From assembly GCF_000203815.1 (NCBI RefSeq), contig NW_004457736.1, positions 372,001-436,000 of the forward strand: 64,000 bases of DNA. The letters are read 5' to 3'. Positions 11,038-21,754 of this stretch are shown in pieces. The notes beneath the pieces were generated by a model. That model searched no databases. It saw only the letters and a list, made by a program, of their open reading frames with translations, and was not told the DNA's origin. The position numbers were made by a program, and so were the translations under genes. Every line of letters begins with the position of its first letter. Within the stretch, counting starts at the first letter, position 1. Source of the DNA: Cavenderia fasciculata. Lineage: Eukaryota; Evosea; Eumycetozoa; Acytosteliales; Cavenderiaceae.

Positions 11038-11446
11038 CGCTTCTCTTCTTTCTTTTTCTTATCTGTACAGAATAGATATATATAAATACAACAATTGATT
11101 GATTAAGTTAATGATACAAGTTATTTATTATGATTGAATGTTAAAAAGAAACAATGGAGAAGAACAGTAAACTGTTCTACAAAGAGGAGGAATCAGAAGA
11201 AGGAAGTTTACAATGACATTCAACAAAAAATATCTTGTAAACTTTTTTATCCCTTCTCGGGTGATGTCATGAGTTTGATCACAATTCATCCACCAACCAA
11301 CCGATTTGATTTTAATTTTATAAATTATATTATCGGGGCAGCATCCCTCCCGAAACAGTAAAGTGATCTTTGTTGTAATATTTTTTTGTTTTGTAATTAC
11401 TTTTTTGATTTTATTATTTTGGTATTATTATTATTATTATATTATC
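11038..11446. other. Intergenic, nothing supported
   Basis: Spacer between the start of the esterase gene and the 3' end of the uL4m gene. A 75-codon open frame at 11134-11361 (+) has no signal, domain or codon bias and was rejected. Confidence 0.5.
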
Positions 11447-12585
11447 TTATTGTTGGTCTACTTGTACTTGTTCTTCCTCATCTTCTTCAATTTGATCAAA
11501 TTCATAATCTTGATTGGTGAGTCTAGCTTGTAATATTTCGATTGATTTTTTAGAGATGACCAAGGTGTCTTTTTGGAGGATTGAGTAGACATTGATACCA
11601 CGATCTGGGACGAGATCAATGTTGATGATGTTGTAGGCAGCCAAATTAAAGTTGTTTGAGAATTCATTGTTGACGAGCAATGAACGACCCCATGCCTCTG
11701 GCAAGAGTTGGACGAGCTCCTTGGTCTTGTGTGTCTCGACTTGGAGATCATCGACAATGATCAACTTGCCTTGAGCAAGCTTGGTCGAAAGAGCGACGCA
11801 GAGTGCTTGCTTACGGACCTTCTTTTGCAATGAATGAGAGTGGTCACGTGGCTTGGGTGGGAAAGCACGGGCACCACCAACCATTTGAATGGCATGATTG
11901 GTACCTTGACGGGCACGACCATTACCCTTTTGTGCCATTGGCTTCTTGTTGGTTCTCTCAACATCTCCCATATTCTGAGCATAATGAGTACCTTGTCTAG
12001 CCTTGGCTCTTTGCCATCTAATCATTCTATGTAATAAATCAATTCTATAATATATATTATAATATAATATATGGTCTGTTAATTTCCTTTTTCAAACTTT
12101 TGTTTTGTTTGTCTGTGTTTTGTTGTAGCAAGTTGCAACCACATAAACAAATCAATCCAATCGCAATCAATATTGACTTACCTTAATGGAACTTTGAATA
12201 CGCTATTTAAAAGGTTGATTTCACCAACTACTTGTTTAGAGTTGAAATCAATGACTTGATGTGAAGTGACACCAGTTGGAGTTCTGATTTCATTTCTATT
12301 GTCTGGGAATTCAATGTCGTTGAGAATGTTGATATTTGGTTCTTGTTGTTGTTGTTGTGTTGAATATGTACGAGTATAGTTGTTGATGGTATTATTACAT
12401 GAAAAGTTGCTATTTTTGCCAAGCAAGGTAGTACTGGTACTGTTAGCGCTATATGATTTTGACATGGTCGAGTATAATGCAGATGTCGATGCAACGTTGC
12501 TGCTATATAATGAGGTTGATCTACCAACAACATTGCTGATAGACATTGATCCAACACGACTTGTTAATGATTTGATTCCAAACAT
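11447..12585 (-). CDS. mrpl4: Mitochondrial large-subunit ribosomal protein uL4m
   Basis: Two exons, 12585-12182 and 12044-11447, joined in phase 2 give 333 residues. The acceptor was chosen at 12045/12046 rather than the nearer TAG. Only that choice restores the L4 signature PLR-IDLLHR-MIRWQRAKARQGT. Residues 1-90 are Ser/Asn/Arg-rich with few acids, as in a mitochondrial presequence. The body holds the L4 loop (KGNGRARQGTNHA, GGARAFPPKPRDHS), which in ribosomes lines the peptide exit tunnel. Later comes the RNA-binding core with LIIVDDL and the C-terminal YNIINIDLVPDRGINVY. A short acidic Gln-rich tail closes the protein. It is transcribed head-to-head with another mitoribosomal gene, mL43. 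Confidence 0.93.
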
Positions 12586-13114
12586 TTTTTATTCTTTCTT
12601 CTTTGTTGCGTTTCGTTGATGAATGAATGAATGAATGTGTAGGTATCTAGAGGTGATGATGATGATCGAATCGTTGTCTCTTTCTTTCTCTCTCTCTCTT
12701 TCTCTCTAACAAAGTAACAAGTAATGATCATTAAAGTGGATGATCAGATGAAGCCAACAAAAAACGAAGCATCAAAAAAAATTGAAAAAATGGTCGCCAT
12801 TTAAAGTGCGAGTATTGAAAGGTGTACTTTAGAGCCTTTTCTTTTACTCAAGATATATATATCTATGGTTCATATCATTTCATAGATCTATATTTATTAC
12901 TACTAGTATAAATATGAGTGAGTTGTATTAATAAAGAAAAGGTATTGGTCTGTCTTACACCAAATTCAATTATTTGTATGGGCAATGAGAAAAAATATTT
13001 TTTGTCGTTTTTTTTGTGGGATCATAGCGATGGTGAGAGAATGCTTGATTGCCTGAAGCAGATGCATATTCAAGCAGTTATACATTTTATCAATATATAC
13101 ATACAATAAAGAAA
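12586..13114. other. Shared promoter region of two mitoribosomal genes
   Basis: This 529-bp spacer separates the ATGs of uL4m (-) and mL43 (+). It contains a CT-rich run near 12680-12710, a TATA-like run near 12850 and no believable coding frame. Confidence 0.5.
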
Positions 13115-13909
13115 ATGTCAAAGAACGGTGTATGGCAATTAAAGAAGGTCGTATTGCAATATTGCGATCATAGTGGTAGCAGCAAATTCATCAGGTAAAT
13201 GCAACCAATCAAAGAATCTTCAATCATCTAGTTAGCAAAGTAGTAGTCTGTCTTTATCACCACAGCGCAGTTTGATGTTCAACTAAACAACAACAGGAGG
13301 ATACAAAACACGTTGGATGATGGTCATCATTGAAGAGACAATCAAGACGAATGACTACAGCACTATATCGAAAAGAGATGATATCAACCATATGTAGATT
13401 TCAAGTAAACTAACATTTCGATCAACAAACACTTCTATAGAAACATATTACCAACATTGATTCAAGAGTATAAACAAAATAATCCACAAATCGAATTTGT
13501 AGAAGAAGTAAATAGAGGAAGACATCCACAAGCAACTGCTACTTATGGTATGATATGATACAACCAAACAACCACACTCGTTGATGAAGATGACGAATGA
13601 CTTGGAATCATTGATCAAAGTTAAACTAGACATTTATCTTTGAATTCATTGTTTGATATTGTTTATTTACTCTTTCTTTTTGTTCATTATTTAATAGTTT
13701 CAGGAAAAAAGAAGATTGTACCATTAAGAGGTGAAGAAGAGGAAAAGGTTGTTAAACACTTGGACAATTTAAGAAATACAGCTGGTTTTAAGCCAATGAA
13801 GTTTGGAAACAGATATATCAGACAAACTCAAAGCATTCAAGGTTTATGGCATCCATTCTTAAATTTCAATAATCAATCATCATCTGCACCATCCGAACAA
13901 AAACAATAA
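13115..13909 (+). CDS. mrpl43: Mitochondrial large-subunit ribosomal protein mL43
   Basis: Three exons, 13115-13194, 13441-13547 and 13698-13909, are joined in phases 2 and 1 and give 132 residues. The start MSKNGVWQLKKVVLQYCDH and the FIRN..LPTLIQEYKQNNPQ segment are typical of the MRPL43 / L51-S25-CI-B8 fold (thioredoxin-like). RGRHPQATATYVSGKKKIVPLRG matches the family's basic RNA-contacting strand. For exon 3 two acceptors are possible four codons apart. The first (AATAG) keeps the family's Y-V-x-G and was preferred. Only part of exon 3 is obvious from open frames; the first two exons are short. The Ser/Gln-rich tail is lineage-specific. The protein acts in the mitochondrial large ribosomal subunit. 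Confidence 0.88.
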
Positions 13910-14338
13910 ATTAATAATATAATAATAATAATAATCCAACCATGTTATTTAAATAGAGTATTATTTCATTGATGGTTGGTTGGGGGGTTCAACCTTCAAC
14001 CCTACCAATCTTATCCTGGGTTTGGGATGATTTCCCTCGAACTTCGACTTCGAATCCGCTTTTCATAATCAGCGCAAACAGCAAACAAAAAGTTAAAAAA
14101 CTTTGAAAAAAATCATCCAACGCGATTGGTTGTGTGGAGAGAGTGTTTCTGTACAGCTACCTTGCAATTGTTTAGAACAAAGATTGTAATAATATATATA
14201 TAATACTGTTGTACTTTTACTAAAAAATAAACAAACCACTCCCCCTCCACTCATAGAAGATAGATAGATATACATATACTACATATATACATATACTTGT
14301 ACAACAACAACAAAGATAGACAGATAGAAAGATATAAA
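13910..14338. other. Intergenic with a GC-richer pocket
   Basis: Spacer between mL43 and the RasGAP gene. Bases about 13965-14075 are clearly less AT-rich than their surroundings and open in two frames for some 30 codons. I could not tie them to a protein. The last 100 bases are AT-rich and probably promoter. Confidence 0.4.
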
Positions 14339-16942
14339 ATGTCAGATTTAAATATACAACACCAAATGAGTAGTAGTCCATCTACCTCTAACTTTCACGA
14401 TAATAGAAAGTCTGTTTACATTCAACAGTCAAACAACAATAGCAATACTGGACGTTCACCACAAAGAAGCGGAGGTGAATGGGGATTTGTTGGTAAAATC
14501 GGTGTTGCCAAGACATCGGTACTTCAAAAGATAGGAAAGGTATGTTTCACTATATATATCTAATCAATCAACCCACACCTTTATATAAAGTAGAGAGAGA
14601 TAGATAGAGTAGTAGCAAGTAGAGAGTAGAGAGAAAGTAGTGGTTACATGTGAAAAGGGAAATGCGATAGCCGTACCCCATCTCTCATCTCTTCATTGAT
14701 CATTATTAATAATAATAATAATAATAATAACCCTTTCAATATTAAAATGATGATGCCCTTTCGATGAATGTGTGTGGTGATGTCATTCCTTTCCATTCCC
14801 CTCTGTAACTTTATAATAATATCTCTACTCTACTTTCATTCATTCATTCCATCCATTCCATTTATCCGATGATATTTTATTGTTTTTTTTCAATTCCCGT
14901 AATCCATCATCTGAAACACCTTATTAACCAAATTTCCTTTCGATCTCGATTCGATGATGATAATAATAGGTTGAAGTGACACAATCAACACCAGAATTGG
15001 TTATTAATAATATAAAGGCAAAAGCACTTAAATTGCTTTATGAAGACACACTAAGAACTTCAAAAAAGTTGGTTAGCAAACTAGAGGCACAGGACAAGGC
15101 CACAGAGAATCTCAAGACTGCTCTCACTGCCATCACCAACTACTACACCAACGAGTCAATGACTGGCCAGTCCATCGAATCTGTCGTCACTCTTCACAAT
15201 GAATTGATTCAATACCGTATTAAATTTGAACAATCCATCAACAATCGTTATATTCTTCCAGCCGATGCTTTTCTTCAAACTACTATTAATCCTGCAAGAG
15301 TATGTCAAATTATATATGAAACCAAACATTCATTTTTCTAATCAATCTTTGTTTCGTTCTTTAGGATGCAAAAGCTAAATTTAGAAAAGCAAGATTAGAA
15401 TATGATTCAGCATTGAATAAATTAAAGATGGTACAAGGACAAAAGGAATTGGATGCCAAATCATTGTTTTCAGCACATGGTCATCATGCCCAATACAAAC
15501 TTAAATATTTGCACCGTCAATACGACGCTCATCACGCACTCCATGATACCATCACTCGTCACTCGTTTGAATATTTGGTTCAATCCATTAATCTATTAGC
15601 AAGCGAATACGATCACTATGGATCTACATGTGCCTATCTCACTCAAATGGAACCATTCATCCAAGAGATGCGTACCCATGCCGAAAAGCAAAGACAAGAG
15701 TATCAAGAAAAAAAACAAGAAGAAACAAATGCCCTTTTAGAAATTGCAAATGAAAAGGAAGAAACTAAATTTAATGAATTAGTAGAGGTAAATATACAAA
15801 ACAAATCAAAAACAAATCAAAAACACATTTTTACAAAACAATCAAATAACACTTTGTCTATATATATATATTTTTAGATTTTCTCATCAGCAGATTTAGC
15901 AGTTGTAAATGCTATTTGTTTATCATCTGGTAGTGATCAAGATAATATTCTTGAGGATTTGGTAAAGATTTTAGATGCTCATAAACAAACATTACCAATC
16001 ATCAAGTTGGGTATTTCCAAAGAAGTAGAATCCACGCCATCTGCTTCAACACTTTTCAGAGGAAACAGTACAGCCACCAAGTTGATGACAGCTTTCACCA
16101 GAATGACTGGTTGTGGATACCTAAAGACCACCCTCAAACCACTCATTGAAAGAATTACCAAAGATCCAAGTGGATATGAACTTGACCCAGACAAAGGTGT
16201 AGATACAACTGGAAACAGTGAAAGATTGCAAGGTATCTGTCAAGAGTTCCTTGAATCTATTTATAGTTCCTTAAATCATTGTCCTTTGTATGTAGAAAGA
16301 AACAAAGAAAGATATATATAGATATGCGCTTGATCAATATCTAATTTCTTTTTCTTTATTTTTCATTTATTTAGACCATTTAGAGAGATGGCAAATCATT
16401 TACAAACTGAAGTAGTAAAAAGATTCCCAGATAGTAAACATACTTCAGTTGGTGGTTTTATTTTCTTGAGATTCTTTTGTCCATGTATTCTATCACCAGA
16501 TAGTGCTGGTGTGGTCGACACTTCATCACTTACAATGGAAGCTAGACGTTCATTGATTCTTGTAAGCAAGGTTCTCCAAAATGTTGCCAATGGTATTCTA
16601 TTTGGTGCCAAGGAGGCCTACATGAAGGAAATGAATTCGTTTTTAGAGAGAAATATCGAGGGTGTCAAGGTATTCTTGGACAATGTTGCTACATTGCCAC
16701 CAAGCACAGACTATACTCCATTAGCATCGATACAAGAGGTCAAAGCTAAAGAATTACCATCCATTCATAAATTATTAATTAAGAATCTTGAAAAGATATT
16801 CAAGACTCTGGGTCAATACAATCAACAAGTATGTAAAAAAGAAAAAAAAAGAAAGAAATATTTTAATAACCATTTATTTTTATTTTAGTCTGTAACCTTC
16901 TCACTTGTATCAGCATTGGGAAGACTTGGAGATACAAATTAA
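14339..16942 (+). CDS. Ras GTPase-activating protein with N-terminal BAR-like coiled coil
   Basis: Six exons (14339-14539, 14970-15299, 15365-15787, 15878-16287, 16375-16828, 16889-16942) give 623 residues, and all phases close. Residues about 70-315 are helical and charged, with heptad-like spacing and a FLQTTINPARDAKAKFRKA join. The length and character fit a BAR-type membrane-bending coiled coil. Residues about 330-560 form a RasGAP domain: TLFRGNSTATKL carries the arginine finger (Arg379) and FIFLRFFCPCILSP is the FLR motif. RasGAPs switch off Ras by completing its GTPase site. In dictyostelids Ras controls macropinocytosis and chemotaxis, so a BAR-RasGAP could couple curvature to Ras inactivation; that is inference. 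Intron 1 is long for this genome (430 bp). Confidence 0.88.
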
Positions 16943-17237
16943 CATATTTTAAACAAACAAAAAAATAATAATAACTAACCTATCAACAAATTAAATTAAA
17001 TTAAATTATTAATCCATGCGCCTGTCACCCAATTACATCATTTCACAAAGAATCCTTCCTTTCATCCCCCTCCCCATCCTTACCCATAACATAATGTATT
17101 TTATCAAGTAATCCATAAAAAAGCACATAACAAATAAAAAAATCAAGTTAATAATTGTGGATAACCCTTAATTCTGCCACTTATATACATATATATTTTC
17201 CTTGACCACATACACAATACAAAATGTTATAGTTTAT
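16943..17237. other. Convergent spacer with a consensus DUSE box
   Basis: This spacer lies between the 3' ends of the RasGAP and Mrs2 genes. TACCCATAA at 17081-17089 matches the dictyostelid small-RNA promoter element exactly. About 66 nt downstream, TGTGG at 17156-17160 can pair with CCACA at 17206-17210. That would bound a 55-nt transcript on the plus strand. This is weak evidence for a further small RNA gene. Confidence 0.3.
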
Positions 17238-19049
17238 TTATTCTTTCCAAAATCGATTTCTCATTCTCTTGATTAATCCAATCTTTGGATGTGCGTGTTG
17301 TGATTCACGGTTGGAGTTGGGGGTAAAGGTATCTTGCATTAATCTATGTTGTTGTTGTTGTTGTTGCTGTTGTTGTTGAAGGAATTGAATACCTGGATGG
17401 TTTTGAGAATGGAATTGATCATATAATAAAGGATTCTTATATGAAATTGATTTGGGGTTGTTGTCGTTGAACCCAGCCTTCATTTGGAATTTTGATGTAT
17501 TTGTGTAGGGAAGGATATTATTGACTTGACAATATCTCTTGGTGGCTGCAAATGTAGTAAGACCACCTCCAACAATACAAGTACAAACAAGATAAAAGCT
17601 ATAGGGATGAGTTTCAAATCCATTGAATAAATTCATACCAAAGAATCCTGAAAGCATAGATCCCATACCCGCTGACATTGTTACCAAACTAACCATCAAA
17701 TTCATTCTCATCATTTTATTACGTGCACTATAGAAAAAGGGTTGATTAATAAAGAGACTGATACCATGTGCTATATATATATATTTATACATACGTATCC
17801 AATTGGAAATTAACGAATTCCTCTGTACTACTAAGTGTTTCTTTTAATTGAGTGATTTCATTTGATATTTGTTCCAATTGTCTCATATAGGTTTCCAAAA
17901 GGATTTCCAATTCCTCATGTTGATTTTTCTTTCTAGTTCCACCAGTTGCATTTCTAAAGGTTAAATACATGAGAGCCATATCCTCATCAGACTGATGGAG
18001 ATTATCCAAAGCATCGGTAATCTCTTTAATGGTTACTTCAAATTGATTCAATCCTTTTTTATGATAAAGGAATAAATTTTCCAAATTATGTTCTGGATTT
18101 TCATTTAATAGATCCAATTCCTTTTGGATTAAACCAAATATTCTTTGATGTTCTGTTGTTAATTTTTTACACTTTTTAAATAATAAATAAAGAAAAAAGG
18201 ATCATTACATTAAAATCAATGTCATACATGGATAATCAATGTCATACATGGATACTACTACTACTACTACTACTATACATACAACATAAATTAAAATAGC
18301 TTCTAAAACCTTAAATTCAAAAGGTAAAGTTAAAGTTTCGGAAAAGAATAAATTGTTTTGACTTCCTAAATATTCCTTTATACTTGGCACCAATTCATTT
18401 CTAACCATTGTGTTTTGTGGATCAAATAATATGATTTTGTTGTATTGAACAATAGCTTTTATAAACTATTAGAAATGTGATAATGATTAATATTCATTTG
18501 GATCGAATATTTTGTTTGTTTGTTATTTTAATGATGTATACATACACCAATACTTATAATGAAAACTTTATCTCTAGCCAAGATTGCAGGCATTTGAGCA
18601 GGAAAAGAACTATCGATAGAACGTAAATCACGAGCTTGTAATTTCATTTCAGGTGATAGAGTATTCTTGAAAATGATTTGGTCCATTGCGACACCATTGA
18701 TGCCCACTTCGAGCACTTTGAATGATCTTGATTCAGGTCCAAATTGAGGTGTTGGTTGTAAAGAGTTGATGGGATTGCTGCCGCCGCCAAGATGTGAAAA
18801 GGGGGTTCCTAACCCTGTATTGCTATTGTCCATCATCTTGGTCTTGATAGTCGAAGATAAAGACCCTGATCGATCAGATTGTCTACCAGGTGCATGTATT
18901 TTATGAGCCCATCCAGACTTGCTCGTAGAAGATGATGTTGTACCATGACTAAAAGGTGATTTCGTTAACGGATCTAGTTGTATAGAATATCTTGGTCTTT
19001 GATATTGTTGTTGTAAGTTTGTAAATGTATGTTGTTGTTGTTGATTATA

Positions 19050-19081
<32 letters not shown>

Positions 19082-19244
19082 GATTATTATTATTATTATT
19101 ATTATTATTGTTTGTACTATATAATTGTTTACTACTAGTATTACTACATTTAATCAATTGAAATGACGATACAATGTTTGAACAATTGTTTGATAAATGA
19201 GTAATACTAGAATAATATTTCAATATATTATTATTCTTGATCAT
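17238..19244 (-). CDS. mrs2: Mrs2/Alr-type mitochondrial Mg2+ channel
   Basis: Four exons, 19244-18546, 18465-18283, 18171-17795 and 17727-17238, give 582 residues with phases 0, 0 and 2. The N-terminal 190 residues are Asn/Gln/Ser-rich with mitochondrial-presequence character at the very start. The CorA/Mrs2 soluble domain follows: SFKVLEVGINGV, the arginine-containing RDLRSIDSSFPAQMPAILAR, then LPFEFKVLEAILIYVCKKL across a splice join. A long helix leads to FVNFQLDTARNKMMRMNL. The pore-signature GMN lies near residue 449 in SGFFGMNLFNGFE, between two transmembrane helices. Mrs2 imports Mg2+ across the inner mitochondrial membrane. The tail is Gln-rich. Intron 2 contains a 20-22-bp tandem duplication (TCAATGTCATACATGGATA units near 18213-18254). 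Confidence 0.92.
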
Positions 19245-19307
19245 CTCTCTTTATCCTTTCTCCTATCTCTATCTATCTATCTATCTATCTGTCTGTCTGT
19301 CTGTCTA

Positions 19308-19396
<89 letters not shown>

Positions 19397-19765
19397 ATAT
19401 ATCTTTAACCAACTCGAGTTAAATAGTCTTCTGACAAAAAAGGTTTTGAGTAAAGCCGACTCAATATTATCAAAAGTTAAAGTGTTTCGACGTCGGTGGT
19501 GACACACGCAAAAGTCATCATCATGATGTTGTACCCTTTTTTTTTTTTTATAACTAAACTGGAAATCAACAATATATATTTATATTTATATTTATATTAA
19601 TAACTACATATTTTCTAAACCAAATAATTTAAAGAATGTTATTATTAGTGGTGACCTTCAAACATGTTTGACCAACAATATTAATATTATATATTTTTGA
19701 ATTTTGTATTTTGTATATGTTTTGTGTTGAGGGAAAAAATAAATATTAATAAACAAATTTCTATT
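19245..19765. other. Intergenic with tetranucleotide satellite
   Basis: Upstream of mrs2 and downstream of the succinyl-CoA ligase gene. Apart from the satellite listed separately, it is AT-rich, and no gene is supported. Confidence 0.5.
19265..19395. repeat. (TATC)n/(TGTC)n compound microsatellite
   Basis: About 130 bp of tetranucleotide units, ATCT first, then almost pure GTCT with one ATCT interruption. It lies within about 20 bp of the mrs2 start codon, in its leader or promoter. Open frames spelling Leu-Ser-Val-Cys or Asp-Arg-Gln-Thr repeats through it are artefacts of the period. Confidence 0.95.
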
Positions 19766-21194
19766 TTATTTACTAATTGAGGCAACAGCTTTGATGGCAG
19801 CATCGTCCAAATCATTTGCAGTGATAATGTTAAAACCAGACTTTTCTAAAATATCCTTTCCGATTTCGACGTTGGTACCGGCGAGACGAACGACGAGTGG
19901 GATCTTGAGACCGACTTGCTTGCAGGCACCGACGACACCGGCAGCAATGACATCACACTTCATGATACCACCAAAGATGTTGACCAAGATAGCCTTGACT
20001 TGCTTGTCCTTGGTGAGGATCTTGAAGGCTTCGGTCACTTGCTTTTCAGTGGCACCTCCTCCGACGTCGAGGAAGTTGGCTGGAGTGCCCTTGTGTAATT
20101 TAATAATGTCCATGGTGGCCATGGCCAAACCGGCACCATTGACCATACATCCGATATTTCCGTCCATACCAATGTAGTTGAGACCGTGTTGCGAGGCTTC
20201 GACCTCACGTGGGTCTTCTTCGGCAATGTCACGCATGTCAAAGATATCCTTTTGACGGAACGAGGCATTGTCGTCAAAGTTGATCTTGGCATCCATGGCA
20301 TAGATCTTGCCGTCGGTGGTTTCGGCGAATGGGTTGACTTCGACTTGAGTGGCGTCACTCTTGATAAAGAGCTTGTACAAATTCTCCATTTGCTCTTGGG
20401 CAATCTTGAGCTTGTCACCCTTGAAGCCGAGCTTTTCAGCAAGACGACGGGTTTGCTCTGGTTGCACGCCTTTGGTAATGTCGACAACCTCCTTGTAGAT
20501 GAGTTCTGGTGTCTCTTCGGCGACAGCTTCAATGTCGACTCCTCCCTTTGGACTGGCCACCATGACGGGACCACCCGAGGCACGGTCCATCAAGATGGCA
20601 AAGTATAATTCACGGGCTGGGTCGACCGATTCAGCAATCATCACCTTTTGCACCAATGTGCCGTCGGCGGTGGTTTGCTTGGTGACAAGATGCTTGCCGA
20701 GCATGTGACCAGAGAGCTCTTGGGCTTCCTTGCCAGTGGTGCAAAGCTTGACACCTCCCTTGTATCCAGTCTCCTTGAATGTTCCCTTTCCACGACCACC
20801 AGCGTGTACCTGAGCCTTGATGACGAGCTCCTTGGCATTCAATTCGCTTGCAGCCTTTGGTGCTTCATCAGCCTTGCTAATAACACGCCACTTTTGTGTG
20901 TTGACACCATATTGATCCATCAAACTCTTGCTTTGGTATTCATGTAGATCCAAATGACGTACTTGTAATTTACCTGGATTAAACTTGAGGTATCCTCCCT
21001 GTTTGTAATTTGAAATGATCATTTTTGATTAGTTTTTAAATGTACTACTATAATCAATATATCTCTATTTCTGTAGTTGGTTTAGATCGTATCATCTTCT
21101 CTATATATCTATTTATATCTATATCTATCTCATGAATATATATACTTACAGCGGACTTATATAAAGGGGTACGAATACTATTAAAGACAGACAT
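19766..21194 (-). CDS. scsB: Succinyl-CoA ligase beta subunit, mitochondrial (GDP-forming type)
   Basis: Exon 1 (21194-21150) encodes [15 protein letters not shown]. It joins in phase 0 to exon 2 (20998-19766) at [23 protein letters not shown], for 425 residues. The first 25 residues are a mitochondrial presequence. The ATP-grasp domain shows [14 protein letters not shown] and LDGNI-type [20 protein letters not shown]. The C-terminal CoA-ligase domain shows [27 protein letters not shown] and [12 protein letters not shown]. It catalyses the substrate-level phosphorylation step of the TCA cycle, succinyl-CoA to succinate. Similarity in the nucleotide-binding half is closer to the animal GTP-specific subunit, hence the GDP-forming call; nucleotide choice is inference. 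Codon use is biased toward C-ending codons, consistent with high expression. Confidence 0.93.
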
Positions 21195-21754
21195 TGTTGC
21201 TAATTTCTAATCTATAAGATGATTAAAGTTGTTCTCTTCGTGATCATCGTAATACCCCTCTGTAGGGAACATCTCCCCAAATTGAAAAAACCAAAAAAAA
21301 TATTAAAAAAGTTGGTGTGCATCTGCAGACAAACACACGCAATTATCTCTTTCTGTCTGTCTTAATCCCTATGTCGGACTTCATGTCATTTATTTGTATG
21401 TTGTGTCTACAATATTAATATTGATAAATAAATAGTTTTAAACTTTTATGTACACACCATGTATATTTAATGGGCAAAATTGGTTCCACTTAAAAAAAAA
21501 AAAAGTAGTTTAAGAAGTTTGATCTCATGTCTTGATCTTATCAATTAAAACCTTATGTTGATCATTCCAAATTGGATTGTACGTTAAACCTAATTCAATG
21601 ATCAATGACAAATAGTATTAAAGTATTTAATTTGGGCCAAAAAAAAATACGTTATTCCATAATTAATTCGCGAGAAAACTATGAAATTAGTTTCATTCAT
21701 CAGTCATTGTGTGTCATTAATATTAGTAATACTACGATATAATAAGAATATGAC
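21195..21754. other. Divergent promoter region
   Basis: This 560-bp spacer separates the starts of the succinyl-CoA ligase and Suv3 genes, both for mitochondrial proteins. It is AT-rich and no coding frame is supported. Confidence 0.5.

Noticed and set aside
11134-11361. 75-codon plus-strand frame between the esterase and uL4m genes
   Set aside because: Lys/Asn-rich composition, no domain, no splice partners and poor codon texture.
12010-12033. Nearer acceptor (TAG before AATGATTAGATGG) for uL4m exon 2
   Set aside because: It keeps phase but deletes the conserved DLLHR part of the L4 signature, which the upstream acceptor restores.
19197-19507. Frames encoding Leu-Ser-Val-Cys or Asp-Arg-Gln-Thr repeats
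   Set aside because: A tetranucleotide satellite opens every frame; there is no non-repeat coding context.
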